Part shown: positions 14,793 through 40,200 of the stretch, one piece after another | Layout of the letters: each line of letters opens with the position of its first letter | Position numbering within the stretch: the first letter of the stretch is position 1 | Assembly: GCF_032362555.1 (NCBI RefSeq) | Contig: NC_083507.1 | Location: 7,753,001-7,817,000, forward strand | Direction: 5' to 3' | Length of the DNA: 64,000 nucleotides | Source: Amyelois transitella | Taxonomy: Eukaryota; Arthropoda; Insecta; Lepidoptera; Pyralidae | The notes under the pieces: generated by a model | Told to the model about the DNA's origin: nothing | The model's database searches: none | What the model saw: only the letters and a program-made list of their open reading frames with translations | Position numbers and translations under genes: made by a program

Positions 14793-15052
14793 TGCCGTGT
14801 GGTTCCCGGCACCAATACAAAAATGAATAGGACCACTCCATCTCTTTCCCATGGATGTCGTAAAAGGCGACTAAGGGATAGACTTATAAACTTGGGATTC
14901 TCCTTTTAGGCGATGGGCTAGCAACCTGTCACTATTTGAATTTCAATTCTATCATTAAGCCAAATAGCTGAACGTGGCCATTTAGTCTTCAAGACTGTTG
15001 GCTCTGTCTACCCCGCATGGGATATGAACATGACCATTTATGTATGTATGTA
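14793..15052 (+). mobile_element. SINE-like retroelement, near full length
   Basis: This is the most complete copy of the main short repeat. It opens with GTGTGGTTCCCGGCACC, passes through CATGGATGTCGTAAAAGGCG, GGCGATGGGCTAGCAACCTG and a CTGAACGTGGCC block, and ends in GGCTCTGTCTACCCCGC plus a TATG tandem tail. Length is about 260 bp with no coding capacity. Its tail resembles that of the LINE at 32454. I did not find a clear tRNA-type A box, so the origin of the head is unresolved. Confidence 0.8.
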
Positions 15053-16244
15053 TTTTCTTAATATAATGTGATATTGTCATTGTTAGCAACATAATTACAA
15101 AAATAGTGTGATTTTTAAATTCCGAGTTCTGTTCCTTTTCTGTTCGGAATTTCGGATTCACCTGCTTGTATTAAAAAAATCACTTGTCAACTTCAATTAC
15201 ATGCGCGTGTTTTTGTTGCTATGACAACGGCCATTCATTATTTTTCCAGGCAATGACCCCCGTAATAATCCACCATGACCTTCAATGAACTTCTAGTTCT
15301 TTTTATAAATGAATGGCAGCGAAAGAGATAGAGAATGTCATGCACTCGTCTTGCGTCATTCATTTAAACATGAAGACGTTAAAAGTGTATAATGAATATC
15401 TTAGCTTAGTCCATTTCTTTAGATACCTACCTCAAGTCTACCTTCTAAATCTGTTTCATTTTAACCATGTAGGGACTACTAGTCGTTCGCCGCGAACATA
15501 GACTCCGTGAACATTTTTATTTTTTTGCAAAAATATTGTGAATATCTCAAAAACTACTTATCTACTTGAGCGATTTTGATGCCCCACGAACATAAAAATT
15601 CTATTGACAGATCTAGTTAAAAGTTGTTCGTTTTGATTATCTGGCTAAGTAGGTACAATAGGACCATTTGTAAGTATTTTTTCTTGTAATGAAGATGACC
15701 AAAAGGAATCTCAAATTGCGAGTCAGGTAGGCAGGCGACCGATAATATTAACCAATGTACCTACGTTGTTTCACAATCTGTCATTTTGTTTTACAAAAAC
15801 GGGTCTCCGCAGCTCTGAAATGTAAATAAATAGGTACCTACCTAAATAAGTTCAGTGATCATTCCGATTTTATTTCCAAGGAAATTTACCCTACATACAA
15901 ATATAATGAGGTTATGTTTTCAGACGCCTGTTTTTTTTTACTTTGACGTACATACCATAATCCGATTGATGAACTTTATTGCAGCTTTAAAGAAGCGTAT
16001 GGATATATGGCGTAGGTATACTACATAGTGTAAACTTTAGTTTCACTTACAAAGTTTTTATTTCGTAGGGTATGTTACCTATATCAGTTCGATATTCACC
16101 TTTTTAGTTACCGATTAATTATTTTTTGACAGATAATTATTTTTAACATTATACTTATTGTATGTACCTACCTACTTCATAGTTTTCGTGCACTGCTCCG
16201 ACTGTGTGAATTGTACCCTGTCTTTCTCCGTAGGTACTCCGCAC

Positions 16245-16345
16245 TATATGTATGCAAAATTTCATGAAGATCGGTTCAGTTTCAGTGGTTTTTGACTCAC
16301 GGACAAGCAATCATACTTTCACATTGATAATATTAGTATAGATAG
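16245..16345 (+). repeat. Interspersed repeat 3' fragment
   Basis: The text CAAAATTTCATGAAGATCGG ... ATAATATTAGTATAGATAG is the recognisable end of a repeat family also present at 49178-49378 and 54225-54365. It is a short fragment close upstream of the Nnt start exon. Confidence 0.6.
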
Positions 16346-16475
16346 TAGTATTAGTGGAAAGTACAGTAAGCGTTAAAAAAACGCTCAATTATTTCGGACG
16401 TAGAGTCTATCGAGGAGGCAGCCTGTCAAGATTTTAATATTTTGACTGATGATTGATTTGTTTCAGTAAGTAAAG

Positions 16476-29272
<12,797 letters not shown>

Positions 29273-31294
29273 CTGATAGATAGATTTATAATAATAAAAA
29301 AGCACGGTCCGTTTTAACCATAGACAAATTATATTTATACTGCGCGCGCCTGCATAAAAGGTAAATATTTTTAATTATAAAAAAAAAATATTGAGAAATA
29401 AATTTTATACTTAATTTATAATCATATACTAAAAAAAATTTATTGCAATAATTATGAACTGAAAATGTACCTTAAAGTAAGTGTAATATTGTCTTAAATG
29501 TGCGTAAGATTATGTATATCATTTGATTACAATATTAACCTTTTGTACTGAATTTAAATGTGCCTTATAATCACTGAACCAATCAGTGTGACAATTTTGA
29601 GACTTTATGGCTAGTCTTTATACTTAATAGGGTTTAAATATTATAAAGCAGTAACTTTTTAGCATACTATATTGATTATGAGATTTTTATTTGTATACTG
29701 TATTTATAAGTATGTATTCGTATTTAGATTTAAGGTTTTAAATGTGTGTTAATTTTAATTTCACTTTTGTCTCGGTCAATAACAGGATTATTCCTAATAT
29801 TGAAATTTACCTTTCACGACATTCCATATCACATGACTCGTTACCCTGAAACCCTACTTTTCATCATGTTTCATGAGAAAAGACAGATTATGAATTTATA
29901 TCCTTTATTAACATAAAAAATGTCATTCCAATGTGTAAAATAAAATAGTTGTAGTGACTTACGATATAAGTAGGTAGTCATTTACGCTAGATAGCGGCAG
30001 CATTACACAAGAATAATGATTTGAGCCAAAATTTTTTTTTCCATGTAAGTAAATTGGGATTTACATATATTTTGAATGTATTTGATTTTATTTTAGTATT
30101 ATTAATGTTTTGGTGTATTGGTAATTATACTAAATAAATGTGAATTTAGACACTTTCAATATTCTTTTCATTCATTTATCCTTTATAGGGCAGACAGTAC
30201 TAAGAATCTCGAAAGCCTGAAATCTGGATGAAATAATGATTGAATTGAGATTTAAATACTGACAGTTTGCAAGCCTAAAATAATCCTAACTTTATAACCC
30301 AAGGTTAAGGTTATTGATCTCAACATTTTTTAAACGAGCACTATATTAGCATACCTTATGACAATATTCGCGTACTTAAGTACCTTATCTACTTGACGAC
30401 CTCTGTGACCTAGATTTGTCTCTGTGACACAGTAGGTCCCGGGTTCGAATCCCGGGCATCATGAGAAACAAGTTTTTTTTATACTTGTCTTTTTCTGATT
30501 GGCCTAGGTCTTGGATGTTAAACGAGCTATAGTACATATAGATACCTGTTATTATTTATAAGAAAATATAGAAGCGCTAAGTTTATTATCTCGTGACACT
30601 AGTCCCGAACTTACTTCGAGGCTAACTAAATGTGTGTAAATTTTCCCGTAAATATTTATTTATAGTTCTTATCGCATGTAGGTGCTTAATATTATGTGCA
30701 AAAATCTAAACATTTGTAAAAGTTAAAATAAGCGCGGGTTTATTGAAGGAAACAATGTAGCGGTAGTTTACGGAGATACGTAGAGTGAATAAACAAACTG
30801 AATTTGTGATTTCAACTAAGTATAAATAAATTATTATTCGTTATGTAATTTCGGTAGGTTTTATATATTTAATTTGCTCATGGTTTGTCGGGTTTCTCGC
30901 TTTTCTTATTTATATGTTTTTTTTCTACTTTGTTTTTTTTTTGTGCGGGAGTGGAGGTAAGAAATGACAGCTGCCAAACTAACTTACCATACAAACAAAT
31001 CAACCTACACTGTTTTTGGGTTTTGGTCGCATTTTACGGAAGCGATAAGCAAATGTTTATAATATTATTCTATTAAAATCACATTAAATGCTCTTATAAT
31101 GTACGATTAAAATTTGCGGACATATAAAGTCCTAATATATTATTGTTTGCACGTAGGTACTTCTGAAAGAGACTCTTAAACACTACACCAAGTTTGTAAG
31201 AATTTACATATTATCATCAATTGGTTAGTTTTCACATGGTGTTTAGTCTTCTATTTGTTCCTCCTCACCTCATTCAACAGTTCACTGTGCAGCA
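29273..31294. other. Nnt 3' region and spacer to Esyt2
   Basis: The Nnt 3' untranslated region begins here. Possible polyadenylation signals AATAAA occur soon after the stop (about 29399) and much later (about 30134), so the length of the transcript end is uncertain. A tRNA-derived SINE lies at about 30395-30545. The right end must contain the Esyt2 promoter and 5' leader. No open frame of note is present. Confidence 0.6.
30395..30545 (+). mobile_element. tRNA-derived SINE copy
   Basis: A clear polymerase III B box (GGTTCGAATCC) sits at about 30444 inside CCCGGGTTCGAATCCCGGG. A weak A-box-like stretch (GTGACCTAG) lies about 35 bases upstream. Downstream text (TGATTGGCCTAGGTCTTGG) is of the kind seen in lepidopteran tRNA-derived SINEs. 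A cloverleaf cannot be folded properly, so this is a SINE and not a working tRNA gene. It is unrelated to the SINE-like family at 14793. Confidence 0.6.
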
Positions 31295-34200
31295 TGGTAC
31301 GTGTCCCTCTGCTCCTGTTATTGTTTGTTTGAAAATTGTTTTTGTTCCTACTCTTAGTTGTTTTTTTGTCCCATACATCCTACTCCATTTTATCTAAAAA
31401 TAAAAATGATTCCATCTGCTGTAATAGGCTGAAATATGATAGATATATTTTTGTTAAGTAACTATATATAATTATGTGATTTGGTTAGAAATGTTTAAAA
31501 ATTAGATATATTTATCTCTAACATTAATTACATATTAATGTTAGACTAACAGATTCTTATTAATTGTAGGCAAGTGCAAGTGATAATAAAATGGTAGCGG
31601 CTAGTAAAGCAGCCCTGCCACCATCCAGTGATGACAGCACTAATGTACTCTCCATGATATATAGATTTTTTAAAAAGGTGAGTATGCGCTGTTTTATATA
31701 ATGCCTAAGCTATGAACCCTATGTTTACACATTCACTAGTGATTCTTTGTTGTTTTCATCTGGAACAAACAAACATACATACAATTTTAACAAAATAGTG
31801 GATTTTGAAGATAATAAATAGGTAGTTACAAGATAAACATAAGTGATAATGATAATACCACCTAATTGTAATTATTACAACAGTGTGGTTATTATATTTC
31901 ATTGAGTTACAAGAATTGTATTTCTGAATAATGTTGAATGATTTGATAGATTTTTTGATGGTGAGCCTAATAAATTGCTTATAGACCAGCTGGATTGCTA
32001 ATAAATTTGAACATAAATTTGACAGATTCTCATACTAAATCACAGAATTCCTTTGATTATATCACAAAAAAGGCATTTCCTTATCACAAACGAATATAAG
32101 ATGACAGCATCCTATTATGAATCAGTAGTGTTGAATCACTAAAGCGATATTTGACCTTCACTTGTTGATATGTACCAAGAAAAAGAATTTGAATAATTAC
32201 TTTAAATAGGAATAGTTTTAAGGTTCAAAGTTTATTAGATGATCAGAAGGAACCTTCTAAACAAGTAAATGTGGGTGTCCTTAACTGTGAATAAAATACT
32301 TATTCTTAAACTTCTTGTTACAAATTGCTTGTGGGATATTACATGTTTGTTTTCCTGTCCTTGACATTGAACTTTTAAAACGGGAATTTTAGAGAATATG
32401 AATTAATGAAATTTATGATTATTTTGGAGATTTTTTATGGAAATTAGTTCAGATGACAAAATATGGGATGCTCAAGCGGGATTTCGAAAGGGAATGGGAT
32501 GTACTGATCAGGTCTTTTCCTTGCGGTGCATAGCCGAAAAGTTTTTGGCCAAGAGTCAAAAAGTCTATTGCACATTCGTAGATCTGGAAAAGGCCTATGA
32601 CAGAGTTGAGAGGAATGAATTGTGGTCAGCACTTTCTATGCATGGGGTGAGCAGTCTCTTAATACGAGCACTGAAATCCTTATATGAGGATTCGAGTGCT
32701 TGTGTCAGGATAAACGGAGCGCACACTGAGTGGTTTAAGATTGAGAAAGGCGTTAGGCAAGGATGTGTTGCGTCACCGTGGCTGTTCAACCTATTTATGG
32801 ATAGCTGTTTGACAGATTTGAAAGAGTCTAAAAGTGGATTAAGGATGAATGAGTTACTCGTCAAATGTCTGCTCTATGCCGACGATCAGGTTATACTGGC
32901 GTCATCAGCGGAGGAGTTACAGGAGATGGTAAACTGTATGCATGAAGCTTTAAAAGAGAAAGGAATGAAAGTGAACGTAAGTAAAACTAAAACACTGGTT
33001 TTTGAAATGGAGAAAGAAATGACAGCATGTAATATTTTGATTGGAGGAGAAAAAGTGGAGCAAGTGAAAGAGTTTGTATATCTAGGATCAAAGTTTACAT
33101 CAGATGGCAAGTATGATAGTGATATTGAAAGGAGAGTGAACGCGGGGAACATGGTGAATGGAGCTTTGCATGCCTTTATGAGCAGTCAGAAACTATCCAA
33201 AAAGGCTCGACTGGCTGTGCACAGGGGCGTGTTGGTCCCGACATTAATGTATGGGAGTGAAAGTTGGGTATGGCAAAAGAAGCATGAAAGCAGAATAAAT
33301 GCAGTGGAAATGAGAGCGTTAAGGAGTATGATGGGTGTGAAATTGAGTGACAGGATAAGGAACAGCGTGATAAGGGAATGTTGTGATGTGAAAGAAGATG
33401 TAGTTACAGGAATAGAAAAGGGTATGTTAAGATGGTTCGGTCATGTGGAGAGGATGAATGAAAGCAGGTTGACTAAGCAGATATACAAGGAGAGTGTGGA
33501 GGGAAAGGTCGGAGTGGGAAGACCTAGACGAACGTATCTTGATCAAATTAAGAACGTCCTGGTAAAGGGTCAGGTCAAAAGTACCCGAAACCGCCGAGCT
33601 TGTATGAAGAGAGTTATGAATGTGGACGAAGCGAAAGAAGTATGCAGAGATCGTGGCAAGTGGAAAGAGGTAGTCTCTGCCTACCCCTCCGGGAAAGAGG
33701 CGTGATTTTATGTATGTATGTATGTATGTAAATTAGTTCAGAGTTCAGCAGAAAACTATTTTTAAAATTAGTAAAGCCTCTCATATTAAGTCCTTAGTTT
33801 TGGTTTTCCTAAATAAATATAGAATAGTTCTAGGACATAGTTATTATTTTATATTGAATTCAAGAAATACTAGTAATGGTATCTAAATGGGTAACACATT
33901 TGCTAAATGTTTCTTAAGTTCTTTCTTATCAGTGTAATTGCATTGGTTCACATCTATGCCTGTTATACCTACAACCGAGTGGTTACTTCAATGCATGCTA
34001 ATATTGGTGGTTAGTAATAACAATGACATCATGATGAAATATTCTGCCACAAGGACAGGAAAAAGTCATAGCTCAACAAGTTTTTGCCTGTGGGTGTAGT
34101 TTATACTCAACATCAGAATTATTTGTATAATTTTTTAATCTCATCTTAACATACTTCTAAAAATATTTATGGCCTGAACTTATGTTTTAAAAAATAGGAC

Positions 34201-37200
34201 TTACAGGATCTTAACCATAATAGAATACTAGATTTCACCTGCAGCTCCACCCATGTAAATCTTAAATTCCCATTTTCCCATGGTTCAATAGTTTAACAGT
34301 AAAGATGTAACAAACAGGGTTTTTTTATAATCATAAATATATAAAGAGACACAAATACTTAAACAAAATATTTATCATGCAAGTCATTATTGATGGCTAC
34401 TAAATCAGTTGGCACTGACTGTAACCAATGCAAAACTATCTTTTGTGTACCATATTTGGATTGTTGGAGTCCTATTTGAGGTCAATGTTATTTTAATAGT
34501 TTGTAACGTGCCAACATATGTTCACATTTAATAAATACGCATAAAAGTTTTTTTTTAAGTAGGTGGCCTTAGCCTAGGTGGTGGTATGGTTTAATACATG
34601 ACTTTTGTCATATTTTTAAATCACTTACATATAATGCGATACAAAGAAAAATAAAAACTAGGTGATCACGCAATATAATTACAATGAACTCAATATCTTA
34701 CATTATCTACTTTATACAAGGTTTAGTCCAGTTATTGATTACTGTCTCCACTGTAGCATAACGAAATACCATTATGATGATAATACATGCAAAGATAACA
34801 CGCAGATGCTTAATCAGCGTTCAGACGTGACTATAGTTAGCTGTTGTTTCCATGCAGGTGTCAATAGTCGGCGCCGTGGACCTTGTGGGGTACATGCGAT
34901 GGAGCGTGGTCCGGCTCATTGGCCCCGTTATACTGTGTTATTTTCTTTTTAATGGGGAATTTTGACTCCATTCGACCTTACCCTGCCTGTTGGTAATAAG
35001 GATAAGTTCAAAAGTGGTGCACGTAAGCTCAAATAATACCCATTTACTCTTGCCTTATAAGTTGTAGGTAGTTATCGGGCAACAGAGATTAGGGGAGGAT
35101 ATTCCAAATCTAAGCAGTTTTACGTGACCAATGGATCTTAATTAGCGTTCAGATGTGACTTTAGCTATTGTTTTCGTGCAGGTGTCAATAGTTGGCGCCG
35201 TATACCTTGTGGGCTACATGCAATGGAGCGTGGCCTGGCTCATCGGGCCCGTCGTACTGTCGTTGTTACGCGACCAATGGCGCAAGGAGAGCGAGTACAG
35301 GCGGAACATAGCAAAAGCCGCTGCTCTCTCATCGGAGAAAGATGTAGTGTTGGCGAGGTTGGATGACTTGCCGGCTTGGGTTAGTTTTTGCCAAAAATCT
35401 TTGTTTAATTCCAAATGTCAAACAGCTGAACATGAGCTGACGCGATTTTATGAATGTATATGTATTAAAAGGTAACTTTACCCAGTACCTATGTACAAAT
35501 ATTATACTGTCACAGTAATATCAGAGCTAAATAACTGGTTTAATATAGGTTAAAACTAAAACATAAAATTACCTACACACAGTTTTGAATGTTTGAGAAT
35601 TTTTTTTACGTCAATATTTAATGTCTTGCAGGTATTTTTTCCCGATATAGAACGTGCTGAATGGCTAAACAGAGTAAGTTCTCGTGTTTTCACTTATTTT
35701 ATTTTACTAGGTGAAATTTATAGTAATTATATTAACAATATGGCCCTAAAAACAATATTGTATATTTTAGATTCTATTGCAAGTGTGGCCGAATGTAAAC
35801 CATTACGCCCGCAGTCTGCTGAAGGATACTATAGAGCCAGCAGTGGCTGAGAGTTTGGCAAATTTCAAACTGAATGGATTCAAATTTGAGCGTATGATCC
35901 TAGGGACCATAGTAAGTAGTTGTTAATAATATTTTTTAGGCATTTTCGTTAACCAAAGAGCGACACAAATCTAACTCTGCCGCAAGTAGAAGATATTCCA
36001 TTGTCTATATATACATATATATATATATAGTATAAAAAAAAAACCTTTGATTTTGAACTCGCCCAAAATGTCTCATTTGTATTTTTTTCCTTCTAAAGAA
36101 CTACTTTTCTGAGCGGGGCTTAAAGTTGTAGCGGGGGTTCTAGTCAATCAAAAATTCTCATATATGTCCACTTTTCTAAACACTGTAAATTAAGAAAGGA
36201 TTTTTGTTGTCACGCGTGAGTTTAATTAATATGTCAACGTGTAAGTTACCTTTGTAAGCATTTTGTAATCTTTACGATTATGACACATCGACTTTATGTT
36301 TCAGGCCCCACGAGTTGGAGGCGTGAAGGTTTACGACAAGAATCTCTCTAGAAATGAAATTATAATGGATGTTGATCTCTTGTAAGTAAACATACATACA
36401 TACCTATAGTCTCGTCTATATCCCTTGCGGGTAGACAGAGTGAACAGTCTTGAAGAGACTGATAGGCCATGTTCAGCTGTTCCCGGAAATATACTACTCC
36501 GTTGATCTGTTTCCATATCGTTCAGGCTTGAATATTCTTATTTTCCAATACAAAAACCGTACAAACGTAGCTTTACATTTTTGTTCTCATTTCTGGAAGG
36601 GTAATAGATGTTGTTCCTTTATTTCAGTTACGCTGGCGACTGTGATATATCTTTTGTACTGCAACATATTCGAGGAGGTATTAAAGATCTCCAGGTAAGA
36701 AAGAACAAATAATTGCTAGCACAAGATTAATCATTTACTCATTTCCAAATAACTATTAACAGACATATGGCTAACGGCGGACCCCGGGCCCCGAAACACT
36801 TCCCTGGAGGGTGCGACCGCGAACACGCAAAGATGAGAGAGAGACATGTATGGGAATGCTACAAAAACATCGTGAGGATACGTAACCATAATCAAGCAGG
36901 GTTAAGTTCTGCAAGGTTATAGAGACGAGACGGGAGGCGCTTTAAGTAAAAACTTCGGGCGCACCTCGAACAAGCCCGAAATAATAAATGAGATTGTATT
37001 TTTAGATCCACGGCATGGTGCGCGTAGTGATGAAGCCGCTGATATCCAAGATACCGCTGGTGGGCGGGCTGCAGGTGTTCTTCCTCAACAACCCGGCCAT
37101 CGACTTCAACCTGGTCGGCGCGGCGGACGTGCTCGACATGCCAGGGTTCAGGTAATTCTTAAATGATATTTATGTAATAGATTTACAGCATGGATACATA

Positions 37201-40200
37201 AGAAACATTCGGAAACCTTCAGATTAACAGATTCGGGCAAGCATTCGGCGATCGCATAACTACGTAATGTTTATTTTATAGTTGGAATTTATTTTCTATA
37301 AAATTACTAATGATTAAATTATATCAAAATCGTCATGTTAATTTTTTAAATTATCGAGCCAAGTCTTATATTTCAACCAACTTTTGTCTTGAAGTTAACC
37401 CTCAACTTTTGCAGTGACATCTTGCGGCGTTGCATCGTGGAGCAAGTGGCGAAAATGATGGTGCTGCCGAACAAACTGCCCATCAAGCTGAGCGACGAGA
37501 TACCCACGGTCGACCTGCGAATGCCCGAACCAGAGGTAAGATATGGCAGTATAGGTTGTATTAATGATATACCTATTAGAAAAAATTATTCATTTAAATG
37601 ATTTCATTGAGTCCGTAACCCCATATTATCGTTTTTGCGGACAAAATAACATTGTTGGATAACAGAATACGTTACCAAATGAGTAAACAACTAACTGACA
37701 CTAAATTTTTAATGATCAACTTTCCGAGTTGTGTTGTTAGTGAGACTGATGTTGTTTCAGGGTGTGCTGCGTATTCATCTGGTTCAAGCTCAGAATCTCA
37801 TGAAGAAAGATGTATCGATGCTTGGTGAGAAACTGTTTTAAGAGTTTATATAAAATGATACTATTTAATCACAATTCGTCTGAATGTAAACTTCTTTCTT
37901 AAATCTTTAGTCATGAGAGGACTATCCCTTCTAATCATTTACATAATCTATTAGTTGATTTTGCTTTTCAGGTAAGGGTAAGTCTGATCCATACGCGATC
38001 ATAACCGTTGGTGCTCAGCAATGGAAGACGAAACATATCGATAATAACGTCAATCCCCGTTGGGACTACTGGTGTGAGGTGAGTGTCACACAAAATTTAC
38101 TCTTCTACTTTTATACTTTACTTTTTATTATCACTCTTCTTCTTTCTTAGCTTTACAGGGTACAGTATCTTCAATTTTTACTCATATCTTTATCTTGTAG
38201 TTAATTAATGGCTTAGCTGGCACTTTTAAATTATTAAATAATTCATTTATGTAATGATCAAAGAGTTGTAACTAATCTGGTTTTGGACTATGGGTGAGTA
38301 ATGGATAGTATCCAAGAAGAACTTATTTTTCGAATAGAGCTCATTTCTGAGGTATTTTTATTCACAACACATATCCTCCCTCTATTTTTTGCATCATTTA
38401 GCGTTACAAATTCTCATTATGACGAGAATTAAAAAATGAACGCTGATCACAAGTTTTTTTTTTATCAATCAATCAGTATTTAGGTGAAACAGAAATATAA
38501 TGAACTTTCATTGGCTGCCTGGAAATTAACTGAATAACCAAATAATTAGTGTTCAAACTTACTGAAAAAAGAAGCTAATCATGCTGAGCAAAAGGCCCAG
38601 AACACTACCATGTGGTTCACCGGTAGATGATAGTTCATCGTACGTTGCTATTTCACATCATCGAATGCGATCAGGAATGAGCATGGGCATATTGAGTTCT
38701 CACCGGTTAGCGCAGGCTGCGTCGCAGAACTTTTTCACTAATACCATTTATTTGCGATTGCTGTCACTTTCAATTGTGCTAACAGGGTATTTCTTTAGGC
38801 AAACTTCCAATGAATTATATATACATATACATTTTGTTTAATAGCCGTAACATTATATAAAGGCACATATTATAGCACACTATACGAGTACTTCCGTCGT
38901 ATGTTAAATGTGCATACTGCATAAGTGACTGATTTTCTTTTTTCGTTTTAATTCGTTTTATTTCCACGCGGGTTTTAATGGCTTTACTTATACTGATTTA
39001 CTAAATAATTGTCACGTAAAAAACTAACTTTAGGTATGTGCCTTTTTCAAATAAATTTGTAATTGTTCGTGAATATGATTTTGTTTTCCTTACTTATGTT
39101 TGCGTCGGGCTTACGCGTTCGGCTTAAAGGCGCGCGTAATGCATTCGCTGGGGCAAGCGTTGGAAATAGAGGTGTTCGACAAGGACGATGGAAACGATGA
39201 TGACAAACTGGGCAGGTGAGTGCAGGACATGGAAACCAACCTGGAAGAACAACTCGAAACGAAATCAGAATGAAAAAATTACCACGAAGGACTTTATTCC
39301 ATCTTTTTCAAATAAGGCCAATTATAATTAGTGACTTTTCTGTTCTCCTATCTCTTTCTTATTACCCAAAGTAAAAATTGATGCAGGCGTACAGAAAAAT
39401 TTCAAGGTAATTTTTTTCTCTGAAGCTTTCGTGAGTTTTTTCATTGGTTATCACCATGGTGCGGGGTGACAGCGGGGAGGTGGGGGCGGTGCACGGGCGC
39501 GGAATGCACGGGATGTAGTCGGTAGCTTGTAGAATCGTATTATTTCCCTAGATTGCTGATGTAGTCAAACCAATCATCAACCCATCTTAGAAGGATTTCT
39601 TAAAAATACCGCGTAAACGAACAAGAGTTAAACTCGACAAGACATTTAAACTTTTGAATGAAGTGCCTGGGTTTTTGTATGGTTTGCCTACCTATGGATT
39701 TTTGAGTTGCAGTGTTCTAATAACAAACGAAGGTTTGCAAATTGATTTAAATCATCTTATGGTCATAAAGTTTATATCAACTTTCAAATGAGCACCAAAT
39801 TTGCAATTTTTACCATAGGGTTGTTTAAGTTAATCTGCATACTCCAATTTAAATGTTTAACTCATAATTCATTAACTAAGAAAGAGAAGCGAGAGTGAAA
39901 TGACTCCAACCCTCTCGTCTCGAAGCCTTTTGCTTGTTGCTTTAAATGCATTGCACTGTGTTTAGTGAAGAAGAATCAAACTGTCTTTTAGAAAGGTAAG
40001 TAGTCACAGAACGAATTTTATTACTATTCAAAATTTTTTTAGATAATGACAACGCAAAATGGGACACAATAATTTTGATTTACAATTATATTATGTAATA
40101 AACATCTCGTTTTATGGTTTCATAAATATTTTTGTCGTACATGGGTAAAACAATATACCTACCTACATTAAAAAAAATTGGCGAGTGTGTGATGAAACTA

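Larger units (their letters stand above)
13097..16475. promoter_or_regulatory. Shared upstream region of Idh and Nnt
   Basis: This spacer separates two divergent mitochondrial NADPH genes, so both promoters should lie here. The Idh transcript must start not far right of 13096. Nnt appears to have a noncoding first exon, because its start codon follows a good acceptor (TTTGTTTCAG ending near 16466). A GC-rich patch at about 14308-14370 stands out in AT-rich surroundings and is the best candidate for the Nnt promoter or first exon; that is inference. The spacer also holds a full SINE-like copy (14793-15052) and repeat fragments at about 15535-15610 and 16245-16345. No other gene is visible. Confidence 0.5.

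Noticed and set aside
30421-30470. tRNA gene suggested by GGTTCGAATCC
   Set aside because: No foldable acceptor and anticodon arms were found; the flanks match a tRNA-derived SINE.
38581-38841. 86-codon open frame beginning MLSKRPRTLPCGSP
   Set aside because: The PRTLPCGSP wording is the sort produced by translated repeat sequence; no exon phase fits Esyt2.
39458-39530. GC-rich patch between Esyt2 alternative exons, considered as a fourth version
   Set aside because: Its translation is Gly/Arg low complexity with no D-x-D or LGR and no proper donor.
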